A stretch of 64,000 nucleotides of DNA from Pseudomonas sp. Q11 (GCF_024494355.1 NZ_JAKNQY010000022.1:43688-107687), one strand, 5' to 3'; shown: positions 40,315-50,012, numbered from the stretch's first letter. Numbers and translations: made by a program. The notes: generated from the letters alone by a model not told the origin.

Positions 40315-42572
40315 GCGCGTGCTCCTCCGATCAATTCGACGACCGCATCAAGCAAGGCGTCATCATGGAAACTGGCCTTGGCTAGATAATAGTCAGCGCC
40401 GGCATCCAGGCCACGGCGACGATCTTCTTCGCGGTCCTTGTAGGACACCACCATCACCGGCAGCGACTGCAGACGGTTATCGCGCCGCAACAGCGACACC
40501 AACTCGATGCCGTCCATGCGCGGCATGTCGATGTCGGTGATCAGCAGGTCGAAATCCTCCGCTCGCAGCGCGTTCCAGCCGTCCATACCGTCCACGGCCA
40601 CCGCCACGTCATAACCACGATTGAGCAACAGCTTGCGTTGCAGCTCGCGTACGGTCAGGGAATCGTCCACCACCAGGATTCGCTTGCGTGGGGCCTGCGT
40701 CTGGTTCTGGCGGGCGATGCGTTCCAGGCGCCCGGTGTCGAGCAACTTGTCCACCGAGCGCAGCAGGTCTTCGACATCGACGATCAGCACCACCGAACCA
40801 TCGTCCAGCAAGGCCCCGGCGGAGATGTCCTGGACCTTGCCCAGGCGTTCGTCCAGGGGCAGGACCACCAGGGTGCGCTCGCCGATGAACCGTTCTACCG
40901 CCACGCCGTAGATCGCCTCGCGCTCGCGGATCACCACGACTTTGAGCGCCCGGCCGCTGTTCTGCGATGCTGGGCGATTGAGCAACTGAGTGGCGGCGAC
41001 CAGCCCGACATGCCGCCCGTCGTGCCAGAAGTGCTGACGACCTTCGACCTGCACGATGTCCTCGGGGGCGAGATCGCACATGCGCTCGATGTGGGCCAGG
41101 GGAAAGGCGTAGGCCTCCTCGCCGACTTCCACCACCAGGCTGCGCACCACCGAGAGCGTCAGCGGCACCTCAAGATGGAAGCGGCTGCCCTCGCCCGCCG
41201 TCTGCTCCAGTACCACCGCGCCGCGCAACTGGCGGACCATATGCTGGACAGCATCCAGGCCGACACCACGTCCGGACACTTCAGTGACAGTGTCGCGCAG
41301 GCTGAAGCCGGGCAGGAACAGGAACGTCAGCAGTTCCTCTTCGCTCAAATTGGCGGCGGTCTGCTCAGGGGAAAGCCCGCGTTCGACGACGCTGCGCCGC
41401 ACCCGCTCCAGGTCCACACCGGCGCCGTCGTCCGCCAGTTCCAGCACCAGCAAGCCGGCCTGATGGGACGCGCGCAAACGGATCAGGCCTTCGGCGGGCT
41501 TGCCGGCCAGCACGCGTTGCTCCGGGGATTCGATGCCGTGGTCCACGGCGTTGCGCAGCAAATGGGTCAGCGGCGCTTCGAGTTTTTCCAGCACATCGCG
41601 ATCGACCTGGGTTTTCTCGCCGTCAATCTCCAGGCGCACCTGTTTGCCCAGGCTGCGACCCAGGTCACGGACCATCCGCGTCTGGCCGGACAGCACATCG
41701 GCAAACGGTCGCATGCGACAGGCCAGCGCCGTGTCGTACAACACTTGGGCTCGCTGACTGGCCTGCCAGGCGAACTCGTCCAGCTCCGCGGTTTTCTGCG
41801 CCAGCAACTGTTGGGTTTCGGCCAACAAGCGGCGGGCGTCGTTGAGCGCTTCCTCGGCCTGCAGGCTCAAAGCATGCTCCTTGAGGTGCACACTCAGCGC
41901 CTCCAAGGCCCGCAAGCCATTGCCCTGCTGGCGTTTGAGCCGTTGCATCGCCGCCAGCCAGGGTTTGAGGCGCTGGGTTTCCACCAGGGATTTACTGGAC
42001 AGGTCCAACAGGCTATTGAGGCGCTCGGCGGTGACCCGCAAGACCCGCTCGCCACCTTCGATCACCCGCTTACCTTTGGGGAGCGGTTCCGTTGGCGCGA
42101 GCGGCTCTGCCTCGGCCTGCTCAACGCGAACGGGCTCGGCTTGCATCTCGCCTCGCGGTGCCACGACAGACGTCTGCGCAGCGGCAGGATCGAGCAGTTG
42201 CCCCATCAACGCCACATACGCATCGACGTCCTGGGCTCCGACGCTGTTGCCCGGCGTGGCAATTCGCGTCAACAGGTCGGTGCCTTGCAGCAAGGCGTCG
42301 ATGTGCTCGGCGCGCAGGACCAGGCGGCGCTCCTGGGCGCTGACCAGGCAATCCTCCATGACATGCGCCACGCTGACCCCGGCGTTCACTCCAACGATCC
42401 GCGCCGCGCCCTTGAGGGAATGGGCCGCGCGCATGCACGATTCAAGGTAATCGGCCTGGGTCGGATCGCGCTCCAGGGCCAGCAGGCCGGCGCTGAGCAC
42501 CTGGGTCTGGGCTTCGGCTTCCAGGCTGAACAACTCCAGCAACGAGGCGTCGCGCATCTGGTCAGGGGTCAT
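40311..42572 (-). CDS. wspE: Hybrid sensor kinase WspE (CheA-REC)
   Basis: A 753-residue CheA-like kinase. The HPt domain has phosphorylatable His51 in 'RAAHSLKGAARIVG'. Dimerisation and HATPase_c domains follow ('LTHLLRNAVDHGIE', 'LADDGAGVDLERVR', 'SGRGVGLDAVQHM'), then a CheW-like domain and a C-terminal receiver ('ILVVDDSLTVRELQ', 'LLITDIDMPRMDG'). It phosphorylates WspR and WspF in response to WspA. Four-base overlaps on both sides indicate tight coupling. Confidence 0.95.
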   Translation of the reverse strand: MTPDQMRDASLLELFSLEAEAQTQVLSAGLLALERDPTQADYLESCMRAAHSLKGAARIVGVNAGVSVAHVMEDCLVSAQERRLVLRAEHIDALLQGTDLLTRIATPGNSVGAQDVDAYVALMGQLLDPAAAQTSVVAPRGEMQAEPVRVEQAEAEPLAPTEPLPKGKRVIEGGERVLRVTAERLNSLLDLSSKSLVETQRLKPWLAAMQRLKRQQGNGLRALEALSVHLKEHALSLQAEEALNDARRLLAETQQLLAQKTAELDEFAWQASQRAQVLYDTALACRMRPFADVLSGQTRMVRDLGRSLGKQVRLEIDGEKTQVDRDVLEKLEAPLTHLLRNAVDHGIESPEQRVLAGKPAEGLIRLRASHQAGLLVLELADDGAGVDLERVRRSVVERGLSPEQTAANLSEEELLTFLFLPGFSLRDTVTEVSGRGVGLDAVQHMVRQLRGAVVLEQTAGEGSRFHLEVPLTLSVVRSLVVEVGEEAYAFPLAHIERMCDLAPEDIVQVEGRQHFWHDGRHVGLVAATQLLNRPASQNSGRALKVVVIREREAIYGVAVERFIGERTLVVLPLDERLGKVQDISAGALLDDGSVVLIVDVEDLLRSVDKLLDTGRLERIARQNQTQAPRKRILVVDDSLTVRELQRKLLLNRGYDVAVAVDGMDGWNALRAEDFDLLITDIDMPRMDGIELVSLLRRDNRLQSLPVMVVSYKDREEDRRRGLDAGADYYLAKASFHDDALLDAVVELIGGARA

Positions 42573-43240
42573 GACAGGCTCCGGGTCACGGCGGACAACA
42601 ACTGTTCTTCGTCCAGCCAGCGCAGGCTGCGGCCCTTGAACTGCAATACACCGCGGGTGTACTTGGCCGCCGAAGGCGAGGCAGCGGCCAGGACACGCTC
42701 ATCGATGGCGTGAATGCCATCCACCTCGTCCACCGGCACCACCACCGGACCACCCTGGGCCGCGACGATCAACATGCGCGGCATGACCCGTGCGCCGGGA
42801 GCCGTCGTCCCACCGGGCTCCAGGTCCAGCAGTTCCACCAGCGACAGGCAGGCCACCAGTGCCCCGCGCACATTCGCCACGCCCAGCAACGCCCGCGAAC
42901 GCTGGTGGGGCAGCGAATGAATCGGCTGCAACGGCGCCACTTCCACCAGACTGCGGGTGGTCAGGGCCAGCCACTCTTCGCCCAGACGGAACATCAACAG
43001 CGAGCGTGTGACGATCTCGGTGTCCAGCGGCGCGTGGGCCAGGTCCCGGTCGACGTGCTGCAAGGTGTAGCGGTCGAGCAAGCGGGTAGCAGCCGCCGAA
43101 TACACCGAGCAATTTCGGCAATGAATATGCTCGGCCAGCAACGGACAGGATTTATCGCCGTGCACCCCGATGCGATTCCAGCAATCGTCGATGGCCCGGG
43201 CATCGTCATGGGTCAGGTGGTAATCAGCCGAACCGCTCAT
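42569..43240 (-). CDS. wspD: CheW-like coupling protein WspD
   Basis: A 223-residue scaffold protein with a CheW domain ('MFRLGEEWLALTTRSLVEVAPLQPIHSLPHQ', 'GVANVRGALVACLSLVELL') preceded by about 90 residues containing cysteines ('DKSCPLLAEHIHCRNCSVYSAAATRLLDRY'). These cysteines resemble a small metal-binding site. It couples WspA to WspE together with WspB. Overlaps both neighbours by four bases. Confidence 0.92.
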   Translation of the reverse strand: MSGSADYHLTHDDARAIDDCWNRIGVHGDKSCPLLAEHIHCRNCSVYSAAATRLLDRYTLQHVDRDLAHAPLDTEIVTRSLLMFRLGEEWLALTTRSLVEVAPLQPIHSLPHQRSRALLGVANVRGALVACLSLVELLDLEPGGTTAPGARVMPRMLIVAAQGGPVVVPVDEVDGIHAIDERVLAAASPSAAKYTRGVLQFKGRSLRWLDEEQLLSAVTRSLS

Positions 43241-44502
43241 TGTTTACGCTCACTGTCAGCCGTGCGCCCGCTGCGAGCGGCGCGATCCTGCAATCGACGG
43301 GCTCCGGCCGCGTCTCCCTGAGAAGCCAACAGCGCCGCCAGATGCACCAGGGCCTCGGCGTGTTGCGGTTCAAGATAAAGCGCCTTGCGATAAAAACCCT
43401 GGGCCTCAAGCGCACTGCCGGCCATGTCGCTCAGCAGCCCCAGCCAATAGAACACCTGGGCCGCCGGCGCATGGCTGCGCAAGTACTGCTGACAGGCCGC
43501 TCGGGCTTCGGCGCTTTTGCCAGCGTTGGCCAGCGCCGCGATATTGGCCAGCAAGGTAACGGCATCGCTGGTTTTCGGCTCAGTGATCGGGGTCACGTTT
43601 GCTGCGAACGGCCGGGGCCGGACCACTGGAGGGATGACTTGGGGCGCGACCCGGCTAAGCGGCAGCGGAGTCGACATCAACGCGGGCAGCGGTTGTGGCT
43701 GCGGGGCGCCTTGGCGACTGAAGGCGAACGACTGGGCAATCCCGATCGAACGCATGCCCAACCGCCCCAGCAAACTGCCCTCGGCGGGGCCGATAAACAG
43801 TACGCCGTCCTGGTGGGTCAGGCGCTTGAGCACCTCGAATACCTGCTGCTGGGTTGGCTGGTCGAAATAGATCAGCAGGTTGCGGCAGAACACAAAATCG
43901 TAAGGGGACTCGTTCACCAGCAGCGCCGGATCCAGCAGGTTGCCCACTTGCAGACGCACCTGTTCACTCACCCGCTCGCTGAGGCGATAACCCTCTGCCT
44001 CGGCGTTGAAATGTCGCTCGCGAAAGCCAAGGTCGGCGCCACGGAAAGAGTTTCTGCCATAAAGCGCGTGCCTGGCACGTTCTATCGACAGCGGACTGAC
44101 ATCCAGCGCGTCCACCTTGAACTGATGCGGCCCCAGGCCCGCGTCGAGCAAGGCCATGGCGATGGAATAAGGCTCCTCGCCGGTGGAGCACGGCAAACTG
44201 AGGATGCGCAGCGCACGCAGATGTTTGATCTCAGCCAAGCGCTTGACGGCCAGCCGGGCAAGGGTGGCGAAGGATTCGGGATAACGGAAGAACCAGGTTT
44301 CCGGGACAATCACCGCTTCGATCAGCGCCTGCTGCTCCTGGGCCGAATGTTGCAGGCATTGCCAGTACTGATCCGCGGCTCGCCCTGGCACGGCAATGAT
44401 GCGCTGACGCACGGCACGCTCAATGATGGCGGTGCCGACGGAGGTGACATCCAGGCCGATGCGTTCCTTGAGGAAATCGAAAAAACGCTGGTCGCTGTTC
44501 AT
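43237..44502 (-). CDS. wspC: Chemoreceptor methyltransferase WspC (CheR-like) with TPR tail
   Basis: A 421-residue protein: CheR N and SAM-dependent methyltransferase domains ('PETWFFRYPESF', 'ILSLPCSTGEEPYSIAMALLDAG', 'YDFVFCRNLLIYFD', residues 1-270), a proline-rich linker, and C-terminal tetratricopeptide-like helices ('AAQVFYWLGLLSDMAGSALEAQGFYRKALYLEPQHAEALVHLAAL'-type pattern). It methylates WspA in opposition to WspF. Confidence 0.94.
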   Translation of the reverse strand: MNSDQRFFDFLKERIGLDVTSVGTAIIERAVRQRIIAVPGRAADQYWQCLQHSAQEQQALIEAVIVPETWFFRYPESFATLARLAVKRLAEIKHLRALRILSLPCSTGEEPYSIAMALLDAGLGPHQFKVDALDVSPLSIERARHALYGRNSFRGADLGFRERHFNAEAEGYRLSERVSEQVRLQVGNLLDPALLVNESPYDFVFCRNLLIYFDQPTQQQVFEVLKRLTHQDGVLFIGPAEGSLLGRLGMRSIGIAQSFAFSRQGAPQPQPLPALMSTPLPLSRVAPQVIPPVVRPRPFAANVTPITEPKTSDAVTLLANIAALANAGKSAEARAACQQYLRSHAPAAQVFYWLGLLSDMAGSALEAQGFYRKALYLEPQHAEALVHLAALLASQGDAAGARRLQDRAARSGRTADSERKQ

Positions 44503-45035
44503 GGCCGGCCCTCGATGTCATCGAAGTTCAACGGCGGCGTGGGGAACAGCACGGCGCGGACCGACTCGTCGAGCAGGTCATTGACCCGTACCCATTGCAA
44601 CAGGCCTTGCGCGTCTTCGCGCACCGGGCCCAGGTACGGCGCCTGCCGGTTGTCCACGCCGTACGGCCGGAAATCCGCCGGATCGCAACGCAAGGTATCG
44701 GTGGCCTGTTCCAGAATCAGCCCCAGAACCTGCCCCGCCTGCTGCGCGTCGGGGCGGTAGCGCACCAGCACCAGCCGTGTACTGGTACGCGCCTGGGCGC
44801 TCTGACCGAAGGTCAGCGTGCACAGATCGATCACCGGCACCACCGCGCCGCGCCAGGCAAACACGCCCGCTACCCAGGATGGTGCCCGGGCAATCGGTTT
44901 GAGGGGCAGGCGCGGCAGCACTTCCACCACATCGATGGCTTGCAGGGCGTAGCGTTCGTTGCCGATGCAAAACACCAGGAACAACGACTGACGGGCCGCC
45001 GGCGCGGCGCCACGTCTGGCCTCGAACTCGCTCAT
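44499..45035 (-). CDS. wspB: CheW-like coupling protein WspB
   Basis: A 178-residue single-domain CheW homolog: 'LVFCIGNERYALQAIDVVEVLPRLPLKPI', 'WVAGVFAWRGAVVPVIDLCTLTFG'. It links WspA to WspE in the receptor array. Its start overlaps the wspA stop (TGATG). Confidence 0.92.
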   Translation of the reverse strand: MSEFEARRGAAPAARQSLFLVFCIGNERYALQAIDVVEVLPRLPLKPIARAPSWVAGVFAWRGAVVPVIDLCTLTFGQSAQARTSTRLVLVRYRPDAQQAGQVLGLILEQATDTLRCDPADFRPYGVDNRQAPYLGPVREDAQGLLQWVRVNDLLDESVRAVLFPTPPLNFDDIEGRP

Positions 45036-46657
45036 CAGACTTTGAAACGCGAGACGCCGCTGCGCAGCCCCACGGCCACCTGGCTCAGTTCATCGATGGC
45101 GGAACTGGCCTGGCGCAGGGATTCCACGGTCTGACTGCTGGCGTCGCCCAGTTGCACCAGCGCGTGGTTGATCTGCTCGGCGCCGGTGGCCTGGGCCTGC
45201 ATGCCTTCGTTGACCATCAACACCCGCGGCGCCAGCGCCTGCACCTGATGAATGATCTGCGACAGTTGCTCGCCGATCTGCTGCACCTCGGCCATGCCAC
45301 GGCGCACTTCTTCGGAGAACTTGTCCATGCCCATCACACCGGCGGATACCGCGGATTGGATCTCGCGCACCATCTGCTCGATGTCGTAGGTCGCCACGGC
45401 CGTCTGATCCGCCAGGCGTCGCACCTCAGTGGCGACCACGGCAAAACCACGACCGTACTCACCCGCCTTCTCGGCCTCGATGGCGGCATTGAGGGACAAC
45501 AGGTTGGTCTGGTCGGCCACCTTGACGATGGTTACCACCACCTGGTTGATGTTGCCGGCCTTCTCGTTGAGGATCGCCAACTTGGCGTTAACCAGATCCG
45601 CCGCGCCCATCACCGAGTGCATGGTTTCTTCCATGCGCGCCAGGCCTTGCTGGCCGGAACCGGCCGCCACCGAGGCTTGGTCAGCAGCACTGGAAACTTC
45701 GGTCATGGTGCGCACCAGATCCCGGGACGTGGCGGCGATTTCCCGAGAGGTCGCGCCAATCTCCGTAGTGGTAGCGGCGGTTTCGGTGGCCGTGGCTTGT
45801 TGCTCGCGGGAGGTGGCAGCGATCTCGGTCACCGAAGTGGTGACCTGCACGGAAGAGCGTTGGGCCTGGGATACCAGGGAGGTCAGTTCGGCCATCATGT
45901 CGTTGAAACCGGTTTCCACGGCGCCGAACTCGTCTTTACGGGCAAGGTTCAGGCGCCCGCTCAAGTCGCCGCTGCGCATGATGCCGAGGATTTCCACAAT
46001 GCGGTTCATCGGCGCCATGATTGCGCGCATCAGCAACAGGCCACAGAGCATGGCAATGAGCACCGCCACGAGAAACGACAGCCCCATGGCAACCTCAGCG
46101 GCGGTTACCGACTGACTGATGGTCAGGGCAGCTTTTTCCGCCAGTTCCCGGTTGCGCTCGATGATCTGGTTCAAATGCCCGCGCCCACCAAGCCATGCCG
46201 GCGTCAGCTCTTTCTCCAGCGCCAGCTGCGCACCTTCATAATCCTTGCGTTCATACAGGTCCAGAACCTTCGCCAGGGCTTTGTTGAAGTCCTGATGATT
46301 GACCTCGAACTCATCGAAGGAGACTTGGTCGGCAGGGTCCTGGATCAGCTTTTGATAGTGCTGGATTTCCTCACGCAGATGCTGCTCGTAACCCTGGTAG
46401 AGAGCCTTGTCCTCGGCAGTGATTTCCCGCTGGCCCGAGAGGCCGACGATCTGCTGGGTCTTGACGTAGCTGTCGACCCAGCCGCCGCGAATCATGGAAC
46501 TGTAATACACCCCTGGCACCGCGTAGGTACGCACCTTTTCTTCACTGGCCTCGATCTTCAACAACCGCGAATACGTGACGACCACCATCAGCAGCATAAT
46601 GGCGATGATTACCGCAAAACTCGCCAGGATGCGTTGGCGCAACGTCCAGTTCTTCAC
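45035..46657 (-). CDS. wspA: Methyl-accepting surface sensor WspA
   Basis: A 540-residue chemoreceptor. It has two membrane helices (residues about 10-30 and 190-215) flanking a periplasmic four-helix-bundle region, then HAMP and a long cytoplasmic methyl-accepting domain with the hairpin tip 'NLLSLNAAIEAEKAGEYGRGFAVVATEVRRLADQ'. It lacks a C-terminal CheR/CheB-tethering pentapeptide. WspA homologs respond to surface contact or envelope stress and form lateral clusters. First gene of the wsp operon. A TATACT-like -10 (46695-46690, minus strand) lies upstream, but I see no convincing -35. Confidence 0.95.
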   Translation of the reverse strand: MKNWTLRQRILASFAVIIAIMLLMVVVTYSRLLKIEASEEKVRTYAVPGVYYSSMIRGGWVDSYVKTQQIVGLSGQREITAEDKALYQGYEQHLREEIQHYQKLIQDPADQVSFDEFEVNHQDFNKALAKVLDLYERKDYEGAQLALEKELTPAWLGGRGHLNQIIERNRELAEKAALTISQSVTAAEVAMGLSFLVAVLIAMLCGLLLMRAIMAPMNRIVEILGIMRSGDLSGRLNLARKDEFGAVETGFNDMMAELTSLVSQAQRSSVQVTTSVTEIAATSREQQATATETAATTTEIGATSREIAATSRDLVRTMTEVSSAADQASVAAGSGQQGLARMEETMHSVMGAADLVNAKLAILNEKAGNINQVVVTIVKVADQTNLLSLNAAIEAEKAGEYGRGFAVVATEVRRLADQTAVATYDIEQMVREIQSAVSAGVMGMDKFSEEVRRGMAEVQQIGEQLSQIIHQVQALAPRVLMVNEGMQAQATGAEQINHALVQLGDASSQTVESLRQASSAIDELSQVAVGLRSGVSRFKV

Positions 46658-46805
46658 AGTACAACCTCGGGCATTTTGAAATGCTGGGGAGTATAGCCGA
46701 GGGCGGTGTTGGGGCTGTATGGCGGTGCGGGAGGAGTTTAGCGATTCGCTCAGTTATTCAATAAGCTCAAGCCAGCCATCGATGTGGCGGTTAATGCAAA
46801 ACCCC

Positions 46806-46895
46806 TGTGGGAGCGAGCCTGCTCGCGATGGCGGTGCATCAGTCAATAATAGTGTCGACTGATATACCGCTATCGCGAGCAGGCTCGCTCCCACA
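46806..46895. repeat. REP pair, GCGAGCCTGCTCGC core
   Basis: Head-out pair between the TerB-like gene and wspA, about 150 bases upstream of wspA. Confidence 0.88.
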
Positions 46896-46929
46896 GGGGG
46901 GTGATGTTTACCCTGGGGTCAGGCCTGAC

Positions 46930-47643
46930 TCAAAGAGCAGCCTGCCGAACCTGCGTCTCCAGCTCGGTCTTCAAGCCGGGCTCCAGCTTGAGCTGGCGCG
47001 CCAGTTCATCGAGGTAGGATTTTTCCATGAAATTTTCCTCATCAACCAGCATCACGCTGGCGATGTACATCTCGGCGGCCATTTCCGGCGTGCTGGCGGC
47101 CCGGGCGACGTCGGTGGGGTCCAGGGGCTTGTTGAGTTCGGCGTGCAGCCAGTGTTGCAGTTCCTGATCGTTGTCGAGCTTGGTAAATTCGCCTTCGATC
47201 AACTGCTTTTCCCGCTCGTCGACATGGCCATCGGCCTTGGCCGCCGCCACCAGGGCCGTGAGGATCGCCTGGCTGTGCTGTTCGACCTGGGCCGGAGGGA
47301 GACGATCCAGCGTCTGCGGTTCGGTTTTCGGCGCACTGCCCTGCTGGGCTTGCCAATTGCCATAGGCCTTGTAGGCGATCACGCCCAATGCCGCAAGCCC
47401 CCCGTAGGTCAGGGCCTTGCCGCCAAACTTGCGAGCCTTCTTGTTGCCCAGCAACAGGCCCATGGCTCCGGCGGCCAGCGCCCCGCCACCCGCGCCGGAG
47501 AGCATCCCGCCCAGATTGCCGGCGCCACCGCCGAGCAAACCACCCAGGCCGCCGGATGACTTGCCTTGGGAGCCGCCAGCCTTGTTCTGCAACATTTCCT
47601 GACCGGACTTTAGAAGCTGATCGAGCAATCCACGGGTGTTCAT
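46930..47643 (-). CDS. DUF533/TerB-like membrane-associated protein (YebE type)
   Basis: A 237-residue protein. A glycine-rich N-terminal third (repeated GGLGGLLGGG-like runs), one or two hydrophobic segments (about residues 55-95, 'ALTYGGLAALGVIAYKAYG'), and a C-terminal helical TerB-like domain ('LTALVAAAKADGHVDEREKQLIEGEF'). This is the E. coli YebE architecture, an envelope-stress-associated protein of unknown function. Divergent from the aldehyde dehydrogenase. Confidence 0.82.
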   Translation of the reverse strand: MNTRGLLDQLLKSGQEMLQNKAGGSQGKSSGGLGGLLGGGAGNLGGMLSGAGGGALAAGAMGLLLGNKKARKFGGKALTYGGLAALGVIAYKAYGNWQAQQGSAPKTEPQTLDRLPPAQVEQHSQAILTALVAAAKADGHVDEREKQLIEGEFTKLDNDQELQHWLHAELNKPLDPTDVARAASTPEMAAEMYIASVMLVDEENFMEKSYLDELARQLKLEPGLKTELETQVRQAAL

Positions 47644-47838
47644 TTGCTGCCTCCACGCATTCGGGTAACCGGATCATTAAGGCAATCAGCCTAGTTCGAA
47701 AGTGCCCGCGCCTGTCGGTGAGAGTGCTTCGAGATGTTGCTTGCCAATTTTCCTGTCGCTGCGGCGAATCCGATAAAACGATATAGACTCGAACCAACTG
47801 AAAAACGCAGCAAAAACAGCTTTGACGAGGGCGTGGAC

Positions 47839-49263
47839 ATGCAAACCAAACTGCTGATCAATGGCCACCTGGTAAACGGCGACGGACCCGGCCAGGCCGT
47901 GTTCAACCCCGCGCTGGGCCGGGTGCTGGTGGAAATCAACGAAGCCAGTGAAGCCCAGGTCGATGCCGCAGTGCGCGCGGCGGACAGTGCCTTCCAAAGC
48001 TGGTCCCAGGTACCGCCCAGGGACCGCTCCCTGCTCCTGCTCAAGCTGGCCGATGCCATCGAAGCCCACGGCGAAGAACTGGCCAGGCTTGAATCGGATA
48101 ATTGCGGCAAACCTTTGAACGCCGTGCTGAACGACGAGATCCCGGCAATTGCCGACGTGTTCCGTTTCTTTGCCGGCGCCAGCCGTTGCATGAGCGGCTC
48201 GGCGGGTGGCGAATACCTGCCGGGGCACACGTCGATGATCCGCCGCGACCCGGTGGGGGTTATCGCCTCCATCGCGCCGTGGAATTACCCACTGATGATG
48301 GTCGCCTGGAAAATCGCCCCGGCCCTGGCCGCCGGTAACACCGTGGTGCTCAAACCCTCGGAACAGACCCCGTTGACGGCGTTGCGCCTGGCGGAACTGG
48401 CGTCGGAAATTTTCCCCGCGGGTGTACTCAACGTGCTGTTCGGCCGTGGGCAGACAGTCGGCCAACCGTTGGTCAGCCACGCAAAAGTGCGCATGGTTTC
48501 ACTGACCGGCTCCATCGCCACCGGCGCGAACATCATTTCCAGCACCGCCGACAGCGTCAAACGCACCCACATGGAACTGGGCGGCAAGGCCCCGGTGATC
48601 ATTTTCGACGATGCCGACATTGACGCGGCCGTGGAGGGCATCCGCACCTTCGGTTTCTACAATGCCGGCCAGGACTGCACCGCTGCCTGCCGTATCTATG
48701 CCCAACAAGGCATCTACGACAAATTCGTCGAGAAACTCGGCGCGGCGGTGGCCAGCATCAAGTACGGGTTGCAGACCGCGCAGGACACCGAGATGGGCCC
48801 GCTGATCACCGCCCAGCACCGCGACCGCGTGGCCGGCTTCGTCGAACGGGCCATCGCTCAGTCGCATATACGCCTGATTACCGGGGGCAAGGCCGTGGAC
48901 GGCAATGGGTTCTTCTTTGAGCCGACGGTGTTGGCCGACGCCCAGCAGGACGACGAAATCGTGCGGCGCGAGGTTTTTGGGCCGGTGGTGTCCGTTACAC
49001 CGTTCATCGACGAAGCCCAGGTGCTGGCCTGGGCCAACGACTCGGACTACGGCCTGGCGTCTTCAGTCTGGACCGCCGACATCGGCCGCGCCCATCGCCT
49101 GGCGGCACGCCTGCAATATGGCTGCACCTGGGTGAACACCCACTTCATGCTTGTCAGCGAAATGCCCCATGGCGGTCAGAAACGTTCCGGCTATGGCAAG
49201 GACATGTCCATGTATGGGCTGGAGGACTACACGGTGGTGCGGCATGTGATGTTCAAGCATTGA
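47839..49263 (+). CDS. Gamma-aminobutyraldehyde-type aldehyde dehydrogenase
   Basis: A 474-residue NAD-dependent aldehyde dehydrogenase, the length of E. coli PatD (YdcW), which oxidises 4-aminobutanal from putrescine. Catalytic Cys280 in 'NAGQDCTAACR' and Glu246 in 'MELGGKAPV' are present, with 'APWNYPLMMVAWKIAPALAAGN' and 'CTWVNTHFMLVSEMPHGGQKRSGYGKD'. The QDC-TAACR context and end 'DYTVVRHVMFKH' are what I know from PatD-like enzymes, but betaine-aldehyde and other amino-aldehyde dehydrogenases are close, so I leave the symbol blank. The ATG at 47839 has GAGGGC upstream; no polyamine genes are adjacent. Confidence 0.8.
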   Translation: MQTKLLINGHLVNGDGPGQAVFNPALGRVLVEINEASEAQVDAAVRAADSAFQSWSQVPPRDRSLLLLKLADAIEAHGEELARLESDNCGKPLNAVLNDEIPAIADVFRFFAGASRCMSGSAGGEYLPGHTSMIRRDPVGVIASIAPWNYPLMMVAWKIAPALAAGNTVVLKPSEQTPLTALRLAELASEIFPAGVLNVLFGRGQTVGQPLVSHAKVRMVSLTGSIATGANIISSTADSVKRTHMELGGKAPVIIFDDADIDAAVEGIRTFGFYNAGQDCTAACRIYAQQGIYDKFVEKLGAAVASIKYGLQTAQDTEMGPLITAQHRDRVAGFVERAIAQSHIRLITGGKAVDGNGFFFEPTVLADAQQDDEIVRREVFGPVVSVTPFIDEAQVLAWANDSDYGLASSVWTADIGRAHRLAARLQYGCTWVNTHFMLVSEMPHGGQKRSGYGKDMSMYGLEDYTVVRHVMFKH

Positions 49264-49319
49264 GCCAAAGATTGATGACCACGGCCGGACGGCAGAGTCT
49301 GGTCGTGGCGGTTCAAGTG

Positions 49320-49721
49320 TCATGACGGCACTACCAACGCCACTGAGGGAAAATAACTTCGGTAGCGTTTGGCATCACGAGTGAGCAAAGGCAGGCCATT
49401 CACAGCCGCATGGGCGCCGATAAAGAAATCGGCCAGCACGTTATTTTTTCCGCCCCCTACCTTCCGGTAACGCACAAAAGCCTTCCCAGCGAGGAACAAT
49501 GCCGGTCGAGGTACTTCCTGCATCAGCAGCCCGAGCTCAGTAACAACCTCATCCAACGCTTCAAAGGTGGAGAAAGTCTGAGACAGTTCGGCATAGATAA
49601 TCGGGTTGATGACAAGGTCATGGGCTTGAGATTGGGCACGCAGTTGCTGGATAGACCAATCAGCCCAAACGGGATCGTTTTCCAGGACATCAATCAAAAC
49701 GTTGGTGTCGACCAGTATCAT
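49320..49721 (-). CDS. PIN-domain toxin (VapC-like)
   Basis: A 133-residue PIN ribonuclease. It opens 'MILVDTNVLIDVLENDP'; the expected acidic metal ligands are Asp5, Glu45 ('IIYAELS'), Asp98 ('NVLADFFIGAHA') and Asp116 ('LLTRDAKRY'). Toxins of this family cleave tRNA or rRNA. The ATG overlaps the antitoxin stop (TAATG), so expression follows the antitoxin. The pair sits between core genes and is probably an acquired module. Confidence 0.9.
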   Translation of the reverse strand: MILVDTNVLIDVLENDPVWADWSIQQLRAQSQAHDLVINPIIYAELSQTFSTFEALDEVVTELGLLMQEVPRPALFLAGKAFVRYRKVGGGKNNVLADFFIGAHAAVNGLPLLTRDAKRYRSYFPSVALVVPS

Positions 49722-49966
49722 TAATCTTCACCACGCAAGAGCGCCATCAGCTCATCCGTGCGCCATTTGATATCCGCCTTACCACGGGCGGCTTCGAAGC
49801 GATCATGGACTGTTTTCTTCGCTGCTTGGGGTTTACCGGCATGGAGCACCACCTCACCCTGCGCGTTGACACTAAACTCGATTGCACAACCCGGAATCAA
49901 GTGCAGCGCATCGCGAATTGGCTTAGGGATGGTGACCTGCCCCTTACTCGTCATCGTTGTCGACAC
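49721..49966 (-). CDS. AbrB/MazE-type antitoxin
   Basis: An 81-residue antitoxin. The swapped-hairpin AbrB domain is 'MTSKGQVTIPKPIRDALHLIPGCAIEFSVNAQGEVVL' and the toxin-binding tail is 'DIKWRTDELMALLRGED'. I chose the GTG at 49966 (VSTTMTSKGQ), which has AAGGAG six bases upstream; the ATG four codons later is possible. A long in-frame extension to 50191 reads through the operator and should not be used. It should neutralise the PIN toxin and repress the pair. Confidence 0.88.
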   Translation of the reverse strand: MSTTMTSKGQVTIPKPIRDALHLIPGCAIEFSVNAQGEVVLHAGKPQAAKKTVHDRFEAARGKADIKWRTDELMALLRGED

Positions 49967-49979
49967 AATGTTCTCCTTC

Positions 49980-50012
49980 GAAGTATTACCTTTTCCAGAA
50001 AAGTAATACTTC
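49980..50012 (-). promoter_or_regulatory. Operator palindrome of the AbrB-PIN toxin-antitoxin operon
   Basis: GAAGTATTAC-C-TTTTC and GAAAAGTAATACTTC form a near-perfect 15-bp inverted repeat with one extra C in the left arm, ending just before the Shine-Dalgarno AAGGAG. Its size and place fit an autoregulatory antitoxin site. Confidence 0.75.
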
